Below, one piece after another: positions 50,042 through 59,566 of a stretch of DNA of 64,000 bases. Origin of the DNA: Brevibacterium renqingii (GTDB taxonomy: Bacteria > Actinomycetota > Actinomycetes > Actinomycetales > Brevibacteriaceae); the NCBI RefSeq assembly GCF_017808105.1, contig NZ_JADBHF010000002.1, positions 62,001 through 126,000 of the forward strand, given 5' to 3'. The translations under genes and the position numbers were made by a program. Below the pieces are notes generated by a model. That model was not told the origin of the DNA. It saw nothing but the letters and a program-made list of their open reading frames with translations, and did no database searches. How positions within the stretch are numbered: the first letter of the stretch is position 1; the number at the start of each line of letters is the position of its first letter.

Positions 50042-50767
50042 TCACACGCCCCCGGCATCGAGTGCATCGAGGTCGCGCGTCGCGAACCGCAGGTGCTCCC
50101 ACTCCTCCTCGAGGATCACCTGCACGCACCTGCGGACGGTCTCCGGCTGCGACGAATCATTCGGACTCGGACGTTCCTCGTCGAGCAGTCGGATCGTCGC
50201 GGCCGCGAGGAATGCACGCACCTGGGCCTGACGATCGGCGCGAACGGACAGCACCTCTTCGAAAGACGGTGGGGCGCTGACGTCGACAGCAGCGTGGTTC
50301 AGCCCGAGGGGATGGGGGTCCTTGCCGGACTGCAGTGCGCCGCCTGGAAGCCACTTGTCGGTGGCGTAGACGAGGTGACGAAGGGTCTGCGCAAACGACC
50401 ACTCCCCGGCCACTGTCTCGTCGACGGCACCGGGAGGCATCGTGCGTGCGCGTTCGACAGCAGCAGACCACGCTGTCTCGAGCTTGGCCCACGCCTCCAC
50501 CAGTGCCTCCGGTGATTCAGCCGTCTGCTCTTCACGTCCCGGAAAGCGCCTGTTGAGCTCCGCTTCGACGAACGGGCCGATATCGACTCCGTTGACGATC
50601 ATCGGCTCACCGAACCTCAGCCACGGAGCGTCGACTTCCATTCCCCCGACGTCGCACCCGCGGATCACGACCCTCGACAGGTCTGATTCAACGAACTTGG
50701 CGCCGCGCAGGTCTGCATCGACAAAAACAGCGCCCGAGAGATCCTCGCCGCCAGCGAACGTAGTCAT
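50042..50767 (-). CDS. DinB-like protein with N-terminal pentapeptide repeats
   Basis: The 241-residue product begins with pentapeptide-like repeats (DLSGAVFVDADLRGAKFVES, DLSRVVIRGCDVGG; residues 9-45) followed by a DinB/DfsB-type four-helix domain (EWSFAQTLRHLVYATDKWLP, EEVLSVRADRQAQVRAFLAA, RRCVQVILEEEWEHLRFATR). DinB-like proteins bind metals through conserved His. The combination occurs in actinobacteria. ATG at 50767; GGAG lies about 11 nt upstream. Confidence 0.8.
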   Translation of the reverse strand: MTTFAGGEDLSGAVFVDADLRGAKFVESDLSRVVIRGCDVGGMEVDAPWLRFGEPMIVNGVDIGPFVEAELNRRFPGREEQTAESPEALVEAWAKLETAWSAAVERARTMPPGAVDETVAGEWSFAQTLRHLVYATDKWLPGGALQSGKDPHPLGLNHAAVDVSAPPSFEEVLSVRADRQAQVRAFLAAATIRLLDEERPSPNDSSQPETVRRCVQVILEEEWEHLRFATRDLDALDAGGV

Positions 50768-51005
50768 GGCCAATTATCTCCACAGCTCCTCGGCGCAGTC
50801 GAGAGCAACGGGCACACGGATTTCGCTGCATTCGACCAGATCGTCTCTCGCCGCCGGTTCCGCAGCCGAGCCCGCGGGGCCGCAGCTCCCGGATTTGAGG
50901 GGCACGCACCCGATGGATACTCTGGAAGCGGAAGGAACCGGCCGGGACGACCCGGTCGCGTGAGAGTCACGATGAGGACGGCCTCAGAGAGAGGAAACAC
51001 CCCTC

Positions 51006-52181
51006 ATGTCCGCGGCCCTCCGCAGCATCGTCACGCCGACTGCGATCATTCGCCTCGTCCTCGGCTGGGGCGCCTTCATCGCCATCCAGCTCACTGGGTC
51101 ACTGCTCGATCCCCCGGTCGCCGGGCCCGTTCTCGTCACCGCGCTCGTCGTCATCGTCGCAGTCATCCTCGTCTGCGCCTTCGGCGTCGTCACCGAGGCC
51201 GAGCACCTTGCCGGTCGCCTCGGCGATCCCTATGGCACCCTCGTGCTCACCCTGTCGATCTGCCTCATCGAAGTCATCCTCATCGCCGCGGTCCTGCTGG
51301 GTCCCGGCGACCACGCCACGATCGCGCGGGACTCGGTCATGGCGGTATCGATGATCATCCTCAACGCGGTCGTCGGTCTCTGTCTGCTCGTCGGCGGATG
51401 GCGTCACGGGAGCATGGTCCACAACCGCACCGGCGTCTCGAACTACCTGTCGATGATCATCGTCCTCGTCGCCCTCGCCTTCGCCGTACCTGCGCTCATC
51501 GGCTCAAGCGGCAGCTATGAGACCTGGCAGGAGATTCCGATCATCATCGCCACGGTCGGCATCTACGCCTTCTTCCTCTACCGGCAGATGGGCCCGCAGG
51601 CCCGGGAATTCATCGAGGTCGATCCCCGCGTCGCACCCGGACCATCGACACCGCGCACCTCCCCCGCCGAGGCGGCTGTCGAGGAGGGGGCCGAAACGCA
51701 GGGAATCGTCGAGATCCTCTCGGTCCACCGTCTCGAGATCATCCTCCGCCTGGCACTGCTGGTGGCCACGGTCCTGCCGATCGTGCTGCTCTCCCACGAT
51801 ATGGCCGCACTGCTCGATGACGGGTTCGGCAGCCTCGGCGCTCCTGTGGCACTGTCCGGGGTGATCATCGCGATGATCGTCTTCCTGCCGGAGACGCTGA
51901 CCTCGGTGCGGGCTGCGTGGAACGGCGAGATCCAGCGGGTGAGCAATCTGTGCCACGGGGCCCAGGTGTCGACGGTGGGGCTGACCATTCCGACTGTGCT
52001 CGTCATCGGCATGCTCACCGATCAGCGGATCGTGCTCGCTGAATCGCCGATCAACCTGCTGCTGCTCGGGATCACCCTCCTGGTGTCGATCACGGCGTTC
52101 GCGGGCAGACGCGTCACCGCCGTCCACGGCGTCGCCCACCTCATCATCTTCGTCGTGTTCGGTCTCGCGATCTTCGCCTGA
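51006..52181 (+). CDS. chaA: ChaA-like Ca2+/H+ antiporter family protein
   Basis: The 391-residue membrane protein has two repeats of the CaCA family: EAEHLAGRLGDPYGTLVLTL with LIEVILIAAVLLGPGD, and VFLPETLTSVRAAWNGEIQR with VSNLCHGAQVSTVGL. A polar linker between them contains Asp/Glu/Pro (about 195-245). It probably exchanges calcium or sodium for protons. ATG 51006; GAGAGGA is about 10 nt upstream. A strong terminator follows. Confidence 0.87.
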   Translation: MSAALRSIVTPTAIIRLVLGWGAFIAIQLTGSLLDPPVAGPVLVTALVVIVAVILVCAFGVVTEAEHLAGRLGDPYGTLVLTLSICLIEVILIAAVLLGPGDHATIARDSVMAVSMIILNAVVGLCLLVGGWRHGSMVHNRTGVSNYLSMIIVLVALAFAVPALIGSSGSYETWQEIPIIIATVGIYAFFLYRQMGPQAREFIEVDPRVAPGPSTPRTSPAEAAVEEGAETQGIVEILSVHRLEIILRLALLVATVLPIVLLSHDMAALLDDGFGSLGAPVALSGVIIAMIVFLPETLTSVRAAWNGEIQRVSNLCHGAQVSTVGLTIPTVLVIGMLTDQRIVLAESPINLLLLGITLLVSITAFAGRRVTAVHGVAHLIIFVVFGLAIFA

Positions 52182-52185
52182 ACCT

Positions 52186-52229
52186 CCGCCGCCCCGCACC
52201 GGGAGCATGCTCTCGGTGCGGGGCGGCGG
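52186..52229. terminator. strong bidirectional hairpin between convergent genes
   Basis: CCGCCGCCCCGCACCG pairs perfectly (16 bp) with CGGTGCGGGGCGGCGG, and the loop itself contains the palindrome GAGCATGCTC. It starts 4 nt after the ChaA-like stop and ends 48 nt before the symporter gene on the other strand. Confidence 0.75.
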
Positions 52230-52277
52230 GAACCGGTGCGGTGCCGGCGGCAGGGACCTTGCGGCGGCAGCAGTCGG

Positions 52278-53717
52278 TCAGACGACCTCTTCGGCCTTCT
52301 CGGGCACAGCCACCGGAACGCGCGGACAGGTCGCCCGGATCGCGATCTCGACGATGGCGAGGACGACGATGTTGACGGCCAGGCCGCTGATGCCCTCGTT
52401 GATGTTCGGGCCGTGGATCGGCGAGAACGTGAACAGGAGCACGATGAACAGCCCCGAGCACAGGCCGCTGATGACCGAGGCCTTGTGCAGCGTGATCCGC
52501 GGGATCACCGCGCCGATGATAGCCGGCACGACCTGGGTCGAACCGCTGTAGGTCAGCAGAAGCATCATCCCGAGCAGATTCGGCATCGTCAGTGCCAGGA
52601 CGAGCGCGCCGAGACCGAAGACGATGACGAAGATCCGGTTGTAGGCGATCTTCTTCCTATCGCCCTTGATCATGAACACGTTCTGCACGGCCAAGGGGGC
52701 GATGGCGTTGAGCAGGGCAGCACCCGGAACCATGGCCGTCGAGGCAGCCGCGACGAGGACGACTCCGGTGAGCCAGTCCGGCAGCGCCGCGGCAGCCATC
52801 TTCAGCATCGCGAGATCGCCGTCCTGGCTGAGCCCGAATGCGAGGATCGCGGTGTAGCCGAGCAGCATCGGGATGCAGGCGAGCATGTTGTAGATGGGCA
52901 GGTAGATGAGATTCTGGCGCACGACCTTCTCGCTGCGGCCCGACATCAGGGCCGGCCAGGTGTGGGGCAGGGCGTAGAACATCACACCGATGATGCTGAT
53001 GGCCATGCTCGAGACGACCCAGGGGATGCCGACTTCGCCGGGCTGGACCGACAGCATCTCGGGCATCTTGTCGAGGACCTCTTCGACGCCGAAGTCGAGT
53101 CCGCCGCGGAAGTGGAAGGGGATGACGATCGTGAGCCCGAGGACGACGACAATCATCAGCGCGTCCTTGAGGTAGGACGTCAGCGCGACTCCCCGGATGC
53201 CCGACCACAGCACGAAGCCGATGACGAGGACGAAGGACAGCACGATCGCGAAGTTCTCGTTGATCTCACCGCCGGTGGCCACTGAGATGACGATGCCGAG
53301 TCCGGTGATCTGCAGCTGCAGATAGGGCAGGAGGAAGAGGATGCCGAAGAAGGCCGTGAGCCAGCCGAGTGTCGGGCTGTTGTAACTGCCGCGGAGGAAG
53401 TCGGCCTGCGTGAGATAGCCCATCTCCTTCGCCTTGCGCCACAGCTTCGGACCGACCCAGTACATGGCGATGTAGGCCAGGGGCACATAGGGGATCGAGT
53501 AGAAGGCCGAGGCGCCGATGGAGACGACGAGGCCGACGGTGCCGAGGAAGGTGAAGGTCGTGAAGGTTTCGCCTGCCTGGAGCACCCAGGCGGTGAGGAC
53601 GCCGTAGTTGCGTCCGCCGACGGTTCACTCCTCGATGTTCTTCACCGGACGTCGACGTCCGATGAAACCGAAGGCGGCGATGAGGACGATGCCGAGGAGG
53701 CCGACGATGACTGTCAT
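52278..53717 (-). pseudogene. sodium:solute symporter (SSS) gene with in-frame TGA at codon 31
   Basis: From ATG 53717 the frame encodes MTVIVGLLGIVLIAAFGFIG and ends ...VKNIEE at codon 30; codon 31 is TGA (53625-53627 on the plus strand as TCA). Codons 32 onward continue the family: TVGGRNYGVLTAWVLQAGET, FLRGSYNSPTLGWLTAFFGI, and so on to about 480 residues. Family members have EEWTVGGR here, so TGG became TGA by one base. A GTG at 53585 could restart but would lose TM1 and part of TM2. It may be a real nonsense mutation or a sequence error. It lies 2 nt after the DUF3311 gene. Confidence 0.78.
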
Positions 53718-53719
53718 GC

Positions 53720-53920
53720 TCATTCGTCGTCACCCCCGAGGTCGCGGCGGGTCTTCTCGAAGTAGATGAGGACCGCGGTGACCGGAATCGTGCTGAAGAG
53801 AGTCAGCCAGACGAAGATCGCGGGCATGCCGAACCACAGGTGCGGGCCGTTGATGAACGGCAGCCAGGTGAGCAGGAAGACCCCGATGAACGGAATCGAT
53901 CCGATGAGCCAGTACTTCAC
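53720..53920 (-). CDS. DUF3311 small membrane protein, symporter partner
   Basis: The 66-residue protein has two hydrophobic segments (YWLIGSIPFIGVFLLTWLPF and MPAIFVWLTLFSTIPVTAVL) and the FEKTRRD tail of DUF3311. Such proteins are encoded directly before SSS-type transporters and are thought to be a small subunit. Its stop is 2 nt before the symporter ATG. Confidence 0.82.
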   Translation of the reverse strand: MKYWLIGSIPFIGVFLLTWLPFINGPHLWFGMPAIFVWLTLFSTIPVTAVLIYFEKTRRDLGGDDE

Positions 53921-53941
53921 AGGTGAACTCCTTTGTTCGTT

Positions 53942-55111
53942 TCAGTCCGCCAGCGAATGCTGACGGTCGGCGGAGAAGCTGCGCCGAGCCTCCTCGTCGG
54001 TGGCGACATCGATCACCGTCCACGCCATCGACAGCCCGCCTTCGATCGCCGCGCGATCGGCGGGGGCGCTGACGCAGTGTGCGGCGAACTCGGGCTGATG
54101 GTTGACTGCCGGTCCGCAGTCGATGTCGATCATGGGGTGGATCGCGGGAACGACGCGCGAGACGTTGGCCATGTCCGTCGACCCGACCGGCGAGGTGTCG
54201 TCCTCGTGGTCGAAGACCCGTCCGAGCGCCTCGGCGTTGGCCTTGTAGAGATCGGCGAGGACGTCGTTGTTGTTGAACTCCGAGTACGCCGGAGCATCGC
54301 TGTCGGCCTCGAAGCGGCATCCTGTCGCCGTGGCCGCACCCTCGACGCAGGCGCGGATGCGCTGCTCGAGGCGGTTGAGGGTCTCGAGCTTCGGGGATCG
54401 GAAGTTGAAGACGAGTTCGGTCTCGGCGGGGATGACGTTGGCGGCCTCGCCCCCGTGGGAGATGAAGCCGTGGATCTGATCGCCCGGATGCAGCTGCTGC
54501 CGCAGCAGGCCGACGGCCACCTGCGTGAGAGTCGCGGCGTCGGCGGCGTTGATGCCTTCATAAGGGGCCGCAGAGGCATGGGCGTTCTTGCCGATGAAGC
54601 GGACCCGCAGCTCGCCGATCGCCAGGCAGTGCGTGCGCGACTGCTCCTTGTTCGAGGGGTGGACCATCATCGCCAGATCCACGCCGTCGAAGGCTCCTGC
54701 CTCGAGGAGGAGGACCTTGCCTCCGCCGTTCTCCTCGGCCGGGGTGCCGAAGACGACGAGGGTGATGCCGAGCTCATCGACCAGCGGCGCCAGCCCGAAG
54801 GCCGCGGTCATCCCGGCCGCGGCGATGACGTTGTGCCCGCAGGCATGGCCGATCCCCGGCAGGGCGTCGTATTCGACGCAGACGCCGACGGTGAGCGGAC
54901 CGTCGCCGAGGGTGGCCTTGAAGGCCGTGGGCATCTCGGCGAGCCCGCGCTCGAGAGCGAACCCCCGCTGCTCGAGCTCAGTGCTCAGCAGCTGGGCTGC
55001 TCGGAACTCCTCGAACCCGAGCTCCGGATCGGCATGGATCCGGTGGCTGATCCCGAGGAGAGCCTCCTCGGCGGCCTCGACGTTGCGCTGACACAACTCC
55101 TTGATCGACAT
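53942..55111 (-). CDS. M20 family amidohydrolase/peptidase
   Basis: AGGAG is 4 nt before the ATG at 55111, giving 389 residues. HACGHNVIAAAGMTAAFGLA and the GTPAEENGGG region carry metal ligands and the catalytic Glu; EFNNNDVLADLYKAN and GSTDMANVSRVVPAIHPMID follow. It resembles AbgB- and PepV-like aminobenzoyl-glutamate or N-acyl amino acid hydrolases. It lies between an amidohydrolase and the transporter genes, suggesting uptake and cleavage of an amide or peptide. Confidence 0.88.
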   Translation of the reverse strand: MSIKELCQRNVEAAEEALLGISHRIHADPELGFEEFRAAQLLSTELEQRGFALERGLAEMPTAFKATLGDGPLTVGVCVEYDALPGIGHACGHNVIAAAGMTAAFGLAPLVDELGITLVVFGTPAEENGGGKVLLLEAGAFDGVDLAMMVHPSNKEQSRTHCLAIGELRVRFIGKNAHASAAPYEGINAADAATLTQVAVGLLRQQLHPGDQIHGFISHGGEAANVIPAETELVFNFRSPKLETLNRLEQRIRACVEGAATATGCRFEADSDAPAYSEFNNNDVLADLYKANAEALGRVFDHEDDTSPVGSTDMANVSRVVPAIHPMIDIDCGPAVNHQPEFAAHCVSAPADRAAIEGGLSMAWTVIDVATDEEARRSFSADRQHSLAD

Positions 55112-55154
55112 CGATCTCCTAACTGAATAGTGGTTCAACAACAAAGTACCATCA

Positions 55155-56849
55155 TCAGTGCCCATGTCCCGAGCAGCTGCGGTCGGGATTGAGAGTCTTC
55201 GCCGCGATGTCGATGCGGTTGAGTCCCTGTTCGCTCTGGTCGCCGCCGGTGTCATGGACGATCTGTCCGCCGACGATGGTGAGGTCGGCCCTCTGCTCGA
55301 GCAGAGCGGACGGATCGAGGCCGTAGAGGTCGGCCGACCACGCGACGAGATCGGCGTCGGCTCCGGGCCGGATGACGCCGAGGCGGTCCTCGGCGTGCCA
55401 GGCCCAAGCGCCTTCGTGTGTGTAACCGAAGAGTGCCTGGTCGAGAGTGATGATCTCATCGGGCGTCCACGAGCTCGTCCCGTCGAGTCCCGCCCGGGTC
55501 AGCGCCGAGTAGATGCCGACGAGCGGATCCATCTCCCCGACCTGCCAGTCGCTCGACAGTGCGACATGTGCTCCGCTGTTCATGAGTGACTTCACGCGCC
55601 ACGCGCGGTCCCAGCGCTGCTCGCCGACGTTGTCCATCCAGGTGCCTTCGATGAGGTCCGGTGAGGCGTGGCGGGGCTGCATCGCGGCCGTGATGCCGAG
55701 GTCGGCGAACCGCGGCAGGTCGGCGGGGTCGAGGCATTCGACGTGGACGATCCCGTGACGTCGGTCGCGGGTTCCGTTGGTCGCCTGTGCCGCTGCGATG
55801 GCGTCGAGGGCGAGCCGGACTCCCCCGTCGCCGGTCGCGTGGGTGTGGGTCTGGAAGCCGAGGCGGTCGAGTTCGGTGACGATGCGGCTGAGTTCGCCGA
55901 TCGGGGCCGAGGGGTGGCCGCGCAGTCCGGGCCGATTGGCGTAGTCCTCGAGCATCCAGGCCGTGTGCGGTTCGATGACGTCGTCGGCGTAGAGCTTGAT
56001 CGGCCCGAAGCGCAGGCGGTCGCTGCGCGGGGCCTCGTCGACGGCGGTGCGCAGCTCCTGCCGGAACTCGGGGGCGGAGTCGACGGGATGGAAGAGGGCG
56101 GCGATGACGCGGGAGGAGAGCCGGCCTTCATTGAGTGCGCGCTCGAACAGTCCGATCTCGGCCACGGGAACCTGCGGTTCGATGACCGTGGTGATGCCCG
56201 AGCGGGTGGCCATGTCGAGGCTGCCGAGGATCTTCTTGTACCGGCGCTCGGGCGAGTACATGGGGATGTCGCGTTGCAGTGCGGCCAGGCCCGCGCTCGT
56301 CATCGCCGAGGTGTAGAAGTCGGTGACCCAGCCGGTGGCGCGGCCCGAGGAATCCCGTTCGGGCCGTCCCCAGGCGATGTCGGCACCGTCGTGGATGCCC
56401 AGGACGGTCAGGGCGGCGTCATTGAGCCATACGGAGTGCTGGTCGTAGGTGGTGACGAAGATGGGGCGGTCGGTCAGCCCCGCGAGGTCATCGGCGTTGG
56501 GGCGGCGGTCGTCGACGATGGAGTAGACGGCGTTCTCCGCGCAGACCCAGTCGAGGTCGGGGCATTCGGAGGCGAGGCGGCTGATGCGTGAGCGCACCTC
56601 GGTCAGCGTCTCCGCGCCTTCGAGGCTGACGGCGTCGGGGTCGAAGCCGAGCAGCAGGTGATTGTGGCTGTCGATGATGCCCGGGGTGAGGAGATTGCCG
56701 CCGAGGCGGCGGGTCTCACGGGCGGCGGGAGCGTCAGCGGCATCGCCGACGTAGGCGATGCGTCCGCCGGTGATGCCGACCGCTTCGGCCCAGGGTCGGT
56801 TCGGGTCGAAGGTGCGCACACGGGCGTCGGTGAGCAGCAGATCAAGCAT
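55155..56849 (-). CDS. amidohydrolase 3/YtcJ-like metal-dependent hydrolase
   Basis: The 564-residue product has DSHNHLLLGFDPDAVSLEGA (metal HxH at about residue 61), GITTVIEPQVPVAEIG, HTHATGDGGVRLALDAIAAA, HVECLDPADLPRFADLGITA and SDWQVGEMDPLVGI. Amidohydrolase-3 proteins hydrolyse amides, imides or related bonds. AGGAG precedes the ATG by 8 nt. It overlaps the PLP gene by 8 nt. Confidence 0.88.
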   Translation of the reverse strand: MLDLLLTDARVRTFDPNRPWAEAVGITGGRIAYVGDAADAPAARETRRLGGNLLTPGIIDSHNHLLLGFDPDAVSLEGAETLTEVRSRISRLASECPDLDWVCAENAVYSIVDDRRPNADDLAGLTDRPIFVTTYDQHSVWLNDAALTVLGIHDGADIAWGRPERDSSGRATGWVTDFYTSAMTSAGLAALQRDIPMYSPERRYKKILGSLDMATRSGITTVIEPQVPVAEIGLFERALNEGRLSSRVIAALFHPVDSAPEFRQELRTAVDEAPRSDRLRFGPIKLYADDVIEPHTAWMLEDYANRPGLRGHPSAPIGELSRIVTELDRLGFQTHTHATGDGGVRLALDAIAAAQATNGTRDRRHGIVHVECLDPADLPRFADLGITAAMQPRHASPDLIEGTWMDNVGEQRWDRAWRVKSLMNSGAHVALSSDWQVGEMDPLVGIYSALTRAGLDGTSSWTPDEIITLDQALFGYTHEGAWAWHAEDRLGVIRPGADADLVAWSADLYGLDPSALLEQRADLTIVGGQIVHDTGGDQSEQGLNRIDIAAKTLNPDRSCSGHGH

Positions 56850-58452
56850 CGGGGAACTCCTCCTGGCCAGCCGTGTCCCTGAGAACCCGGAAGCTGTCGA
56901 CGGCCGAGGTCACGGCTCCGCGGACGAAGCCGGACGGGGAGGCGGCGACCGCGGTGAGGAAGTCGACCACCTCGGCGGTGATCTCCTCTCCGGGCATGAC
57001 ATTGGGGACCCCCGGCGGATAGGCGGCCAGCGAGTCCGCGGAGATCCGGCCCACGGCTTCGGCGGCCGGCACGATCTCTGTGGCAGCGAAGTATCCCTCA
57101 CGCGGGCGCACCCGCATCCGTCCGGGGGCGGGCAGCTCCGGGAAGTCCGTCCGCGCGTTTCCTCGCGCGGCCTCGGCCCGGCCCTCGGGTGATTCGACGA
57201 CTTCGACGAGGGTGGCGAAGACGGCGTCGACATCGGGCGTCTTGCCGGCGCCGATGACGGCGACGAGCGTGGTGTCGGTCGACATCTCGAAGTACATATC
57301 GTGCTCGGTCATCATCCTGTCGCGGACCCAGTGGGCGCTGATTCCGGTGGCGGAGACGTCGATGGGCACGCGCAGCAGATCGGTCTCGGCGATGTCGGGG
57401 AAGTCGCCGAAGCCCTCGCCGACATCGGCGAAGCGCTCATCGGTCGCCAGCAGCTCGCGGAAGCGCATCGCCGTGTCGATCGAGGCGCCGATCCGATCCT
57501 CTCCGGTGGCCAGGGCGCGCCGGGCGATGTCGAGTGAGCCCATGAGCAGCGCCGAGGAGGAGGTCGAGGCCGTCATCGTCATCGCGCGGGCGATGAGGGG
57601 TTCGAGGACCACGGCGAAGGGCCCGTCACCGAGGTGGAGCATCGCCGACTGGGTGAGCGACCCGGCCAGCTTGTGGGTGCTCGAGATGACGAGGTCGGCG
57701 CCGAGGCGGGCCGGGGATTCGGGCAGGCTCGGGTGGAAACCGAAATGCGGGCCCCACGCGCCGTCGACGATGAGCGGCGCCCCGTGAGCGTGGGCGACCT
57801 CGGACAGGCCGCGGACATCGGCGACGGAGCCGAAGTAGCTCGGGGAGACGATGTAGACCGCCGAGGCGGGGCGGCCTTCGTCCTCGGCCAGGCCGAGGGC
57901 CGCCTCGAGGGAGCCGGCGGAGACACCGTGGGCGATGCCGTTGGCGGAATCGACGGAGGGCAGGACGTAGCTGGGGTGGAGGCCGGCGAGCACGACTCCG
58001 TCGCTGAAGCTCGAATGGGCGCTGCGCTGGGCGAGCACGTTCTCGCCGAGGCCAGCGACGGCGAGCGCGACGGTGCGGTTGGCCTGGGAAGCGCCGTTGG
58101 TGAGGAACCAGGTGCGGCGGGCTCCCCAGGCGTCGGCGGCCAGGGCCAGCGAGTCGGCGAACGGGGAGTCGTCCTCGAGGTCGATGCCTTCGAGCAGCAT
58201 GGGCACGTCGAGGCTGACGGCCTTCTCGCCGATGAAGTCGGTGAGCAGGTCGCTGATGCCGGCGTCGGTGCCGCCGTGGCCGGGGACCATGAGTTTGATC
58301 GAATCGCGGGCCGCCAGTGCGCTCAGGGCCGCCGAATACGGAGCCTGGTCCTGGTCGAGACGATAGCGGTGGTGGTCCCCGAGGCGGTGCTGCGCGCCTG
58401 ATGTATCCGTGAGCGATTCCAACATAGGGCTATCGTCACGCATCAGATCCAT
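56842..58452 (-). CDS. PLP-dependent Orn/Lys/Arg decarboxylase-family protein
   Basis: The product (up to 536 residues) has KLMVPGHGGTDAGISDLLTD, WFLTNGASQANRTVALAVAG, APLIVDGAWGPHFGFHPSLP and the PLP lysine in DLVISSTHKLAGSLTQSAML. The C-terminal YPPGVPNVMPGEEIT matches the decarboxylase-type substrate-binding loop. It may decarboxylate a basic amino acid or act as an aminotransferase. Starts at 58452, 58443 or 58425 are possible and none has a good Shine-Dalgarno. It begins the operon divergent from lysR. Confidence 0.86.
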   Translation of the reverse strand: MDLMRDDSPMLESLTDTSGAQHRLGDHHRYRLDQDQAPYSAALSALAARDSIKLMVPGHGGTDAGISDLLTDFIGEKAVSLDVPMLLEGIDLEDDSPFADSLALAADAWGARRTWFLTNGASQANRTVALAVAGLGENVLAQRSAHSSFSDGVVLAGLHPSYVLPSVDSANGIAHGVSAGSLEAALGLAEDEGRPASAVYIVSPSYFGSVADVRGLSEVAHAHGAPLIVDGAWGPHFGFHPSLPESPARLGADLVISSTHKLAGSLTQSAMLHLGDGPFAVVLEPLIARAMTMTASTSSSALLMGSLDIARRALATGEDRIGASIDTAMRFRELLATDERFADVGEGFGDFPDIAETDLLRVPIDVSATGISAHWVRDRMMTEHDMYFEMSTDTTLVAVIGAGKTPDVDAVFATLVEVVESPEGRAEAARGNARTDFPELPAPGRMRVRPREGYFAATEIVPAAEAVGRISADSLAAYPPGVPNVMPGEEITAEVVDFLTAVAASPSGFVRGAVTSAVDSFRVLRDTAGQEEFPDA

Positions 58453-58476
58453 GGGAGGAATCCCCCAGATCCCTGG

Positions 58477-58503
58477 TTCGCTCCATAGAGTGTATGGAGC
58501 GAA
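58477..58503. promoter_or_regulatory. 27-bp perfect dyad between LysR gene and catabolic operon
   Basis: TTCGCTCCATA and TATGGAGCGAA form a perfect 11-bp inverted repeat around GAGTG. It sits in the 77-nt gap between the PLP gene start and the LysR gene start and probably binds the LysR protein. Confidence 0.75.
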
Positions 58504-58529
58504 GGGCTGCGACGGCGTAGGATCGGGGC

Positions 58530-59450
58530 ATGCTCGATCTTCGTCAGATGCAGGCCCTGACCGCCGTGGCTCAGACGGGTTCGGTCGCCCGCGCGGCCAA
58601 GCAGCTGGGCTGGAGCCAGCCCTCGGTCGACTATCACCTGCGCAACCTCGACAGACTCTGCGGCACCACTCTGGTCGAGCGCTCGACCAGGGGGTCGACG
58701 CTGACGGCGGCCGGGGAGATCATGCTCGACCGGGCCCAGCGGATCCTCACCCTGTCACAGCGGGCTCTGCACGATGTGCGCGCGCATGCACAGAGCGGTC
58801 TGTCGCGGATGAAGTTCGGCACCTTCCCCACGGCCGCCTCGGCGCTGCTGCCCTCGATCGTCAAGAAGTCGAAGCTCGCCGGGCTGCACATCGACAGCAC
58901 CCTCGAGGAGATCCATCAGCTCGTCGCTCATGTCAACCAGCACGACTATGATGCCGTGCTGCTCTATTCGGTGCCCGGCTACGACCTGCCCTTCACTGAG
59001 ACGGTGAGCACGACCGAGGTGTTCCGCGAACCCGTGCACCTGGCACTGCCGGCCTCCCATCCTCTCGCGAGCCGAGAGTCCATCGATGTGGAGACCCTGG
59101 TCGGGCTGCAGGACGAGAACTGGCTGCTCGGGTCGACTCGGGACGACCCGATCGACATCATCGTCGTCGATGCCTTCAAGGCCGCAGGTCACCAGCTGGA
59201 GGTCGAGTTCCGCACCGACGACTACTCGGTGATGCTCGGCATGATCGCCGCGGAGATGGTCATCGGCGTCGTCCCGCTGCTGGCCTCGATGGGCCATCAT
59301 CCGGGAGTGGCCCTGCTGCCGATCGAGGATCCGGCCTTCTCCCGCTCGCTCCTGCTGGCCACTCCGCAGAGTCCGGCCGGCTCCGAGCTCGCAGCGAACA
59401 CGCGCAGGCTCTCGGGCATCATCACCGAGTGCCTGAGCCTCATCGGATAG
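58530..59450 (+). CDS. LysR-family transcriptional regulator
   Basis: The 306-residue product has the N-terminal winged helix MLDLRQMQALTAVAQTGSVA with RAAKQLGWSQPSVDYHLRNL and the effector domain FGTFPTAASALLPSIVKKSK, LDIVG-type strands and IGVVPLLASMGHHPGVALLP. It faces away from the PLP/amidohydrolase/M20/symporter operon and is likely its regulator, binding the 27-bp dyad. It has no Shine-Dalgarno that I can recognise. Confidence 0.9.
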   Translation: MLDLRQMQALTAVAQTGSVARAAKQLGWSQPSVDYHLRNLDRLCGTTLVERSTRGSTLTAAGEIMLDRAQRILTLSQRALHDVRAHAQSGLSRMKFGTFPTAASALLPSIVKKSKLAGLHIDSTLEEIHQLVAHVNQHDYDAVLLYSVPGYDLPFTETVSTTEVFREPVHLALPASHPLASRESIDVETLVGLQDENWLLGSTRDDPIDIIVVDAFKAAGHQLEVEFRTDDYSVMLGMIAAEMVIGVVPLLASMGHHPGVALLPIEDPAFSRSLLLATPQSPAGSELAANTRRLSGIITECLSLIG

Positions 59451-59566
59451 GGCGTCAGGACCTGATCGGCCCTTCCCCGCCGCCGCCCACGCCTTCGACG
59501 AGCTCTCGACGCCGATCAGCGCCGGTAGGCTGACTCAAGAACATTCAGCCAGACCGAAGGGGCACC

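Noticed and set aside
53625..53627. TGA read as selenocysteine in the symporter gene.
   Set aside because: The position corresponds to a conserved Trp, not Cys, and nothing in the neighbourhood suggests selenoprotein machinery.
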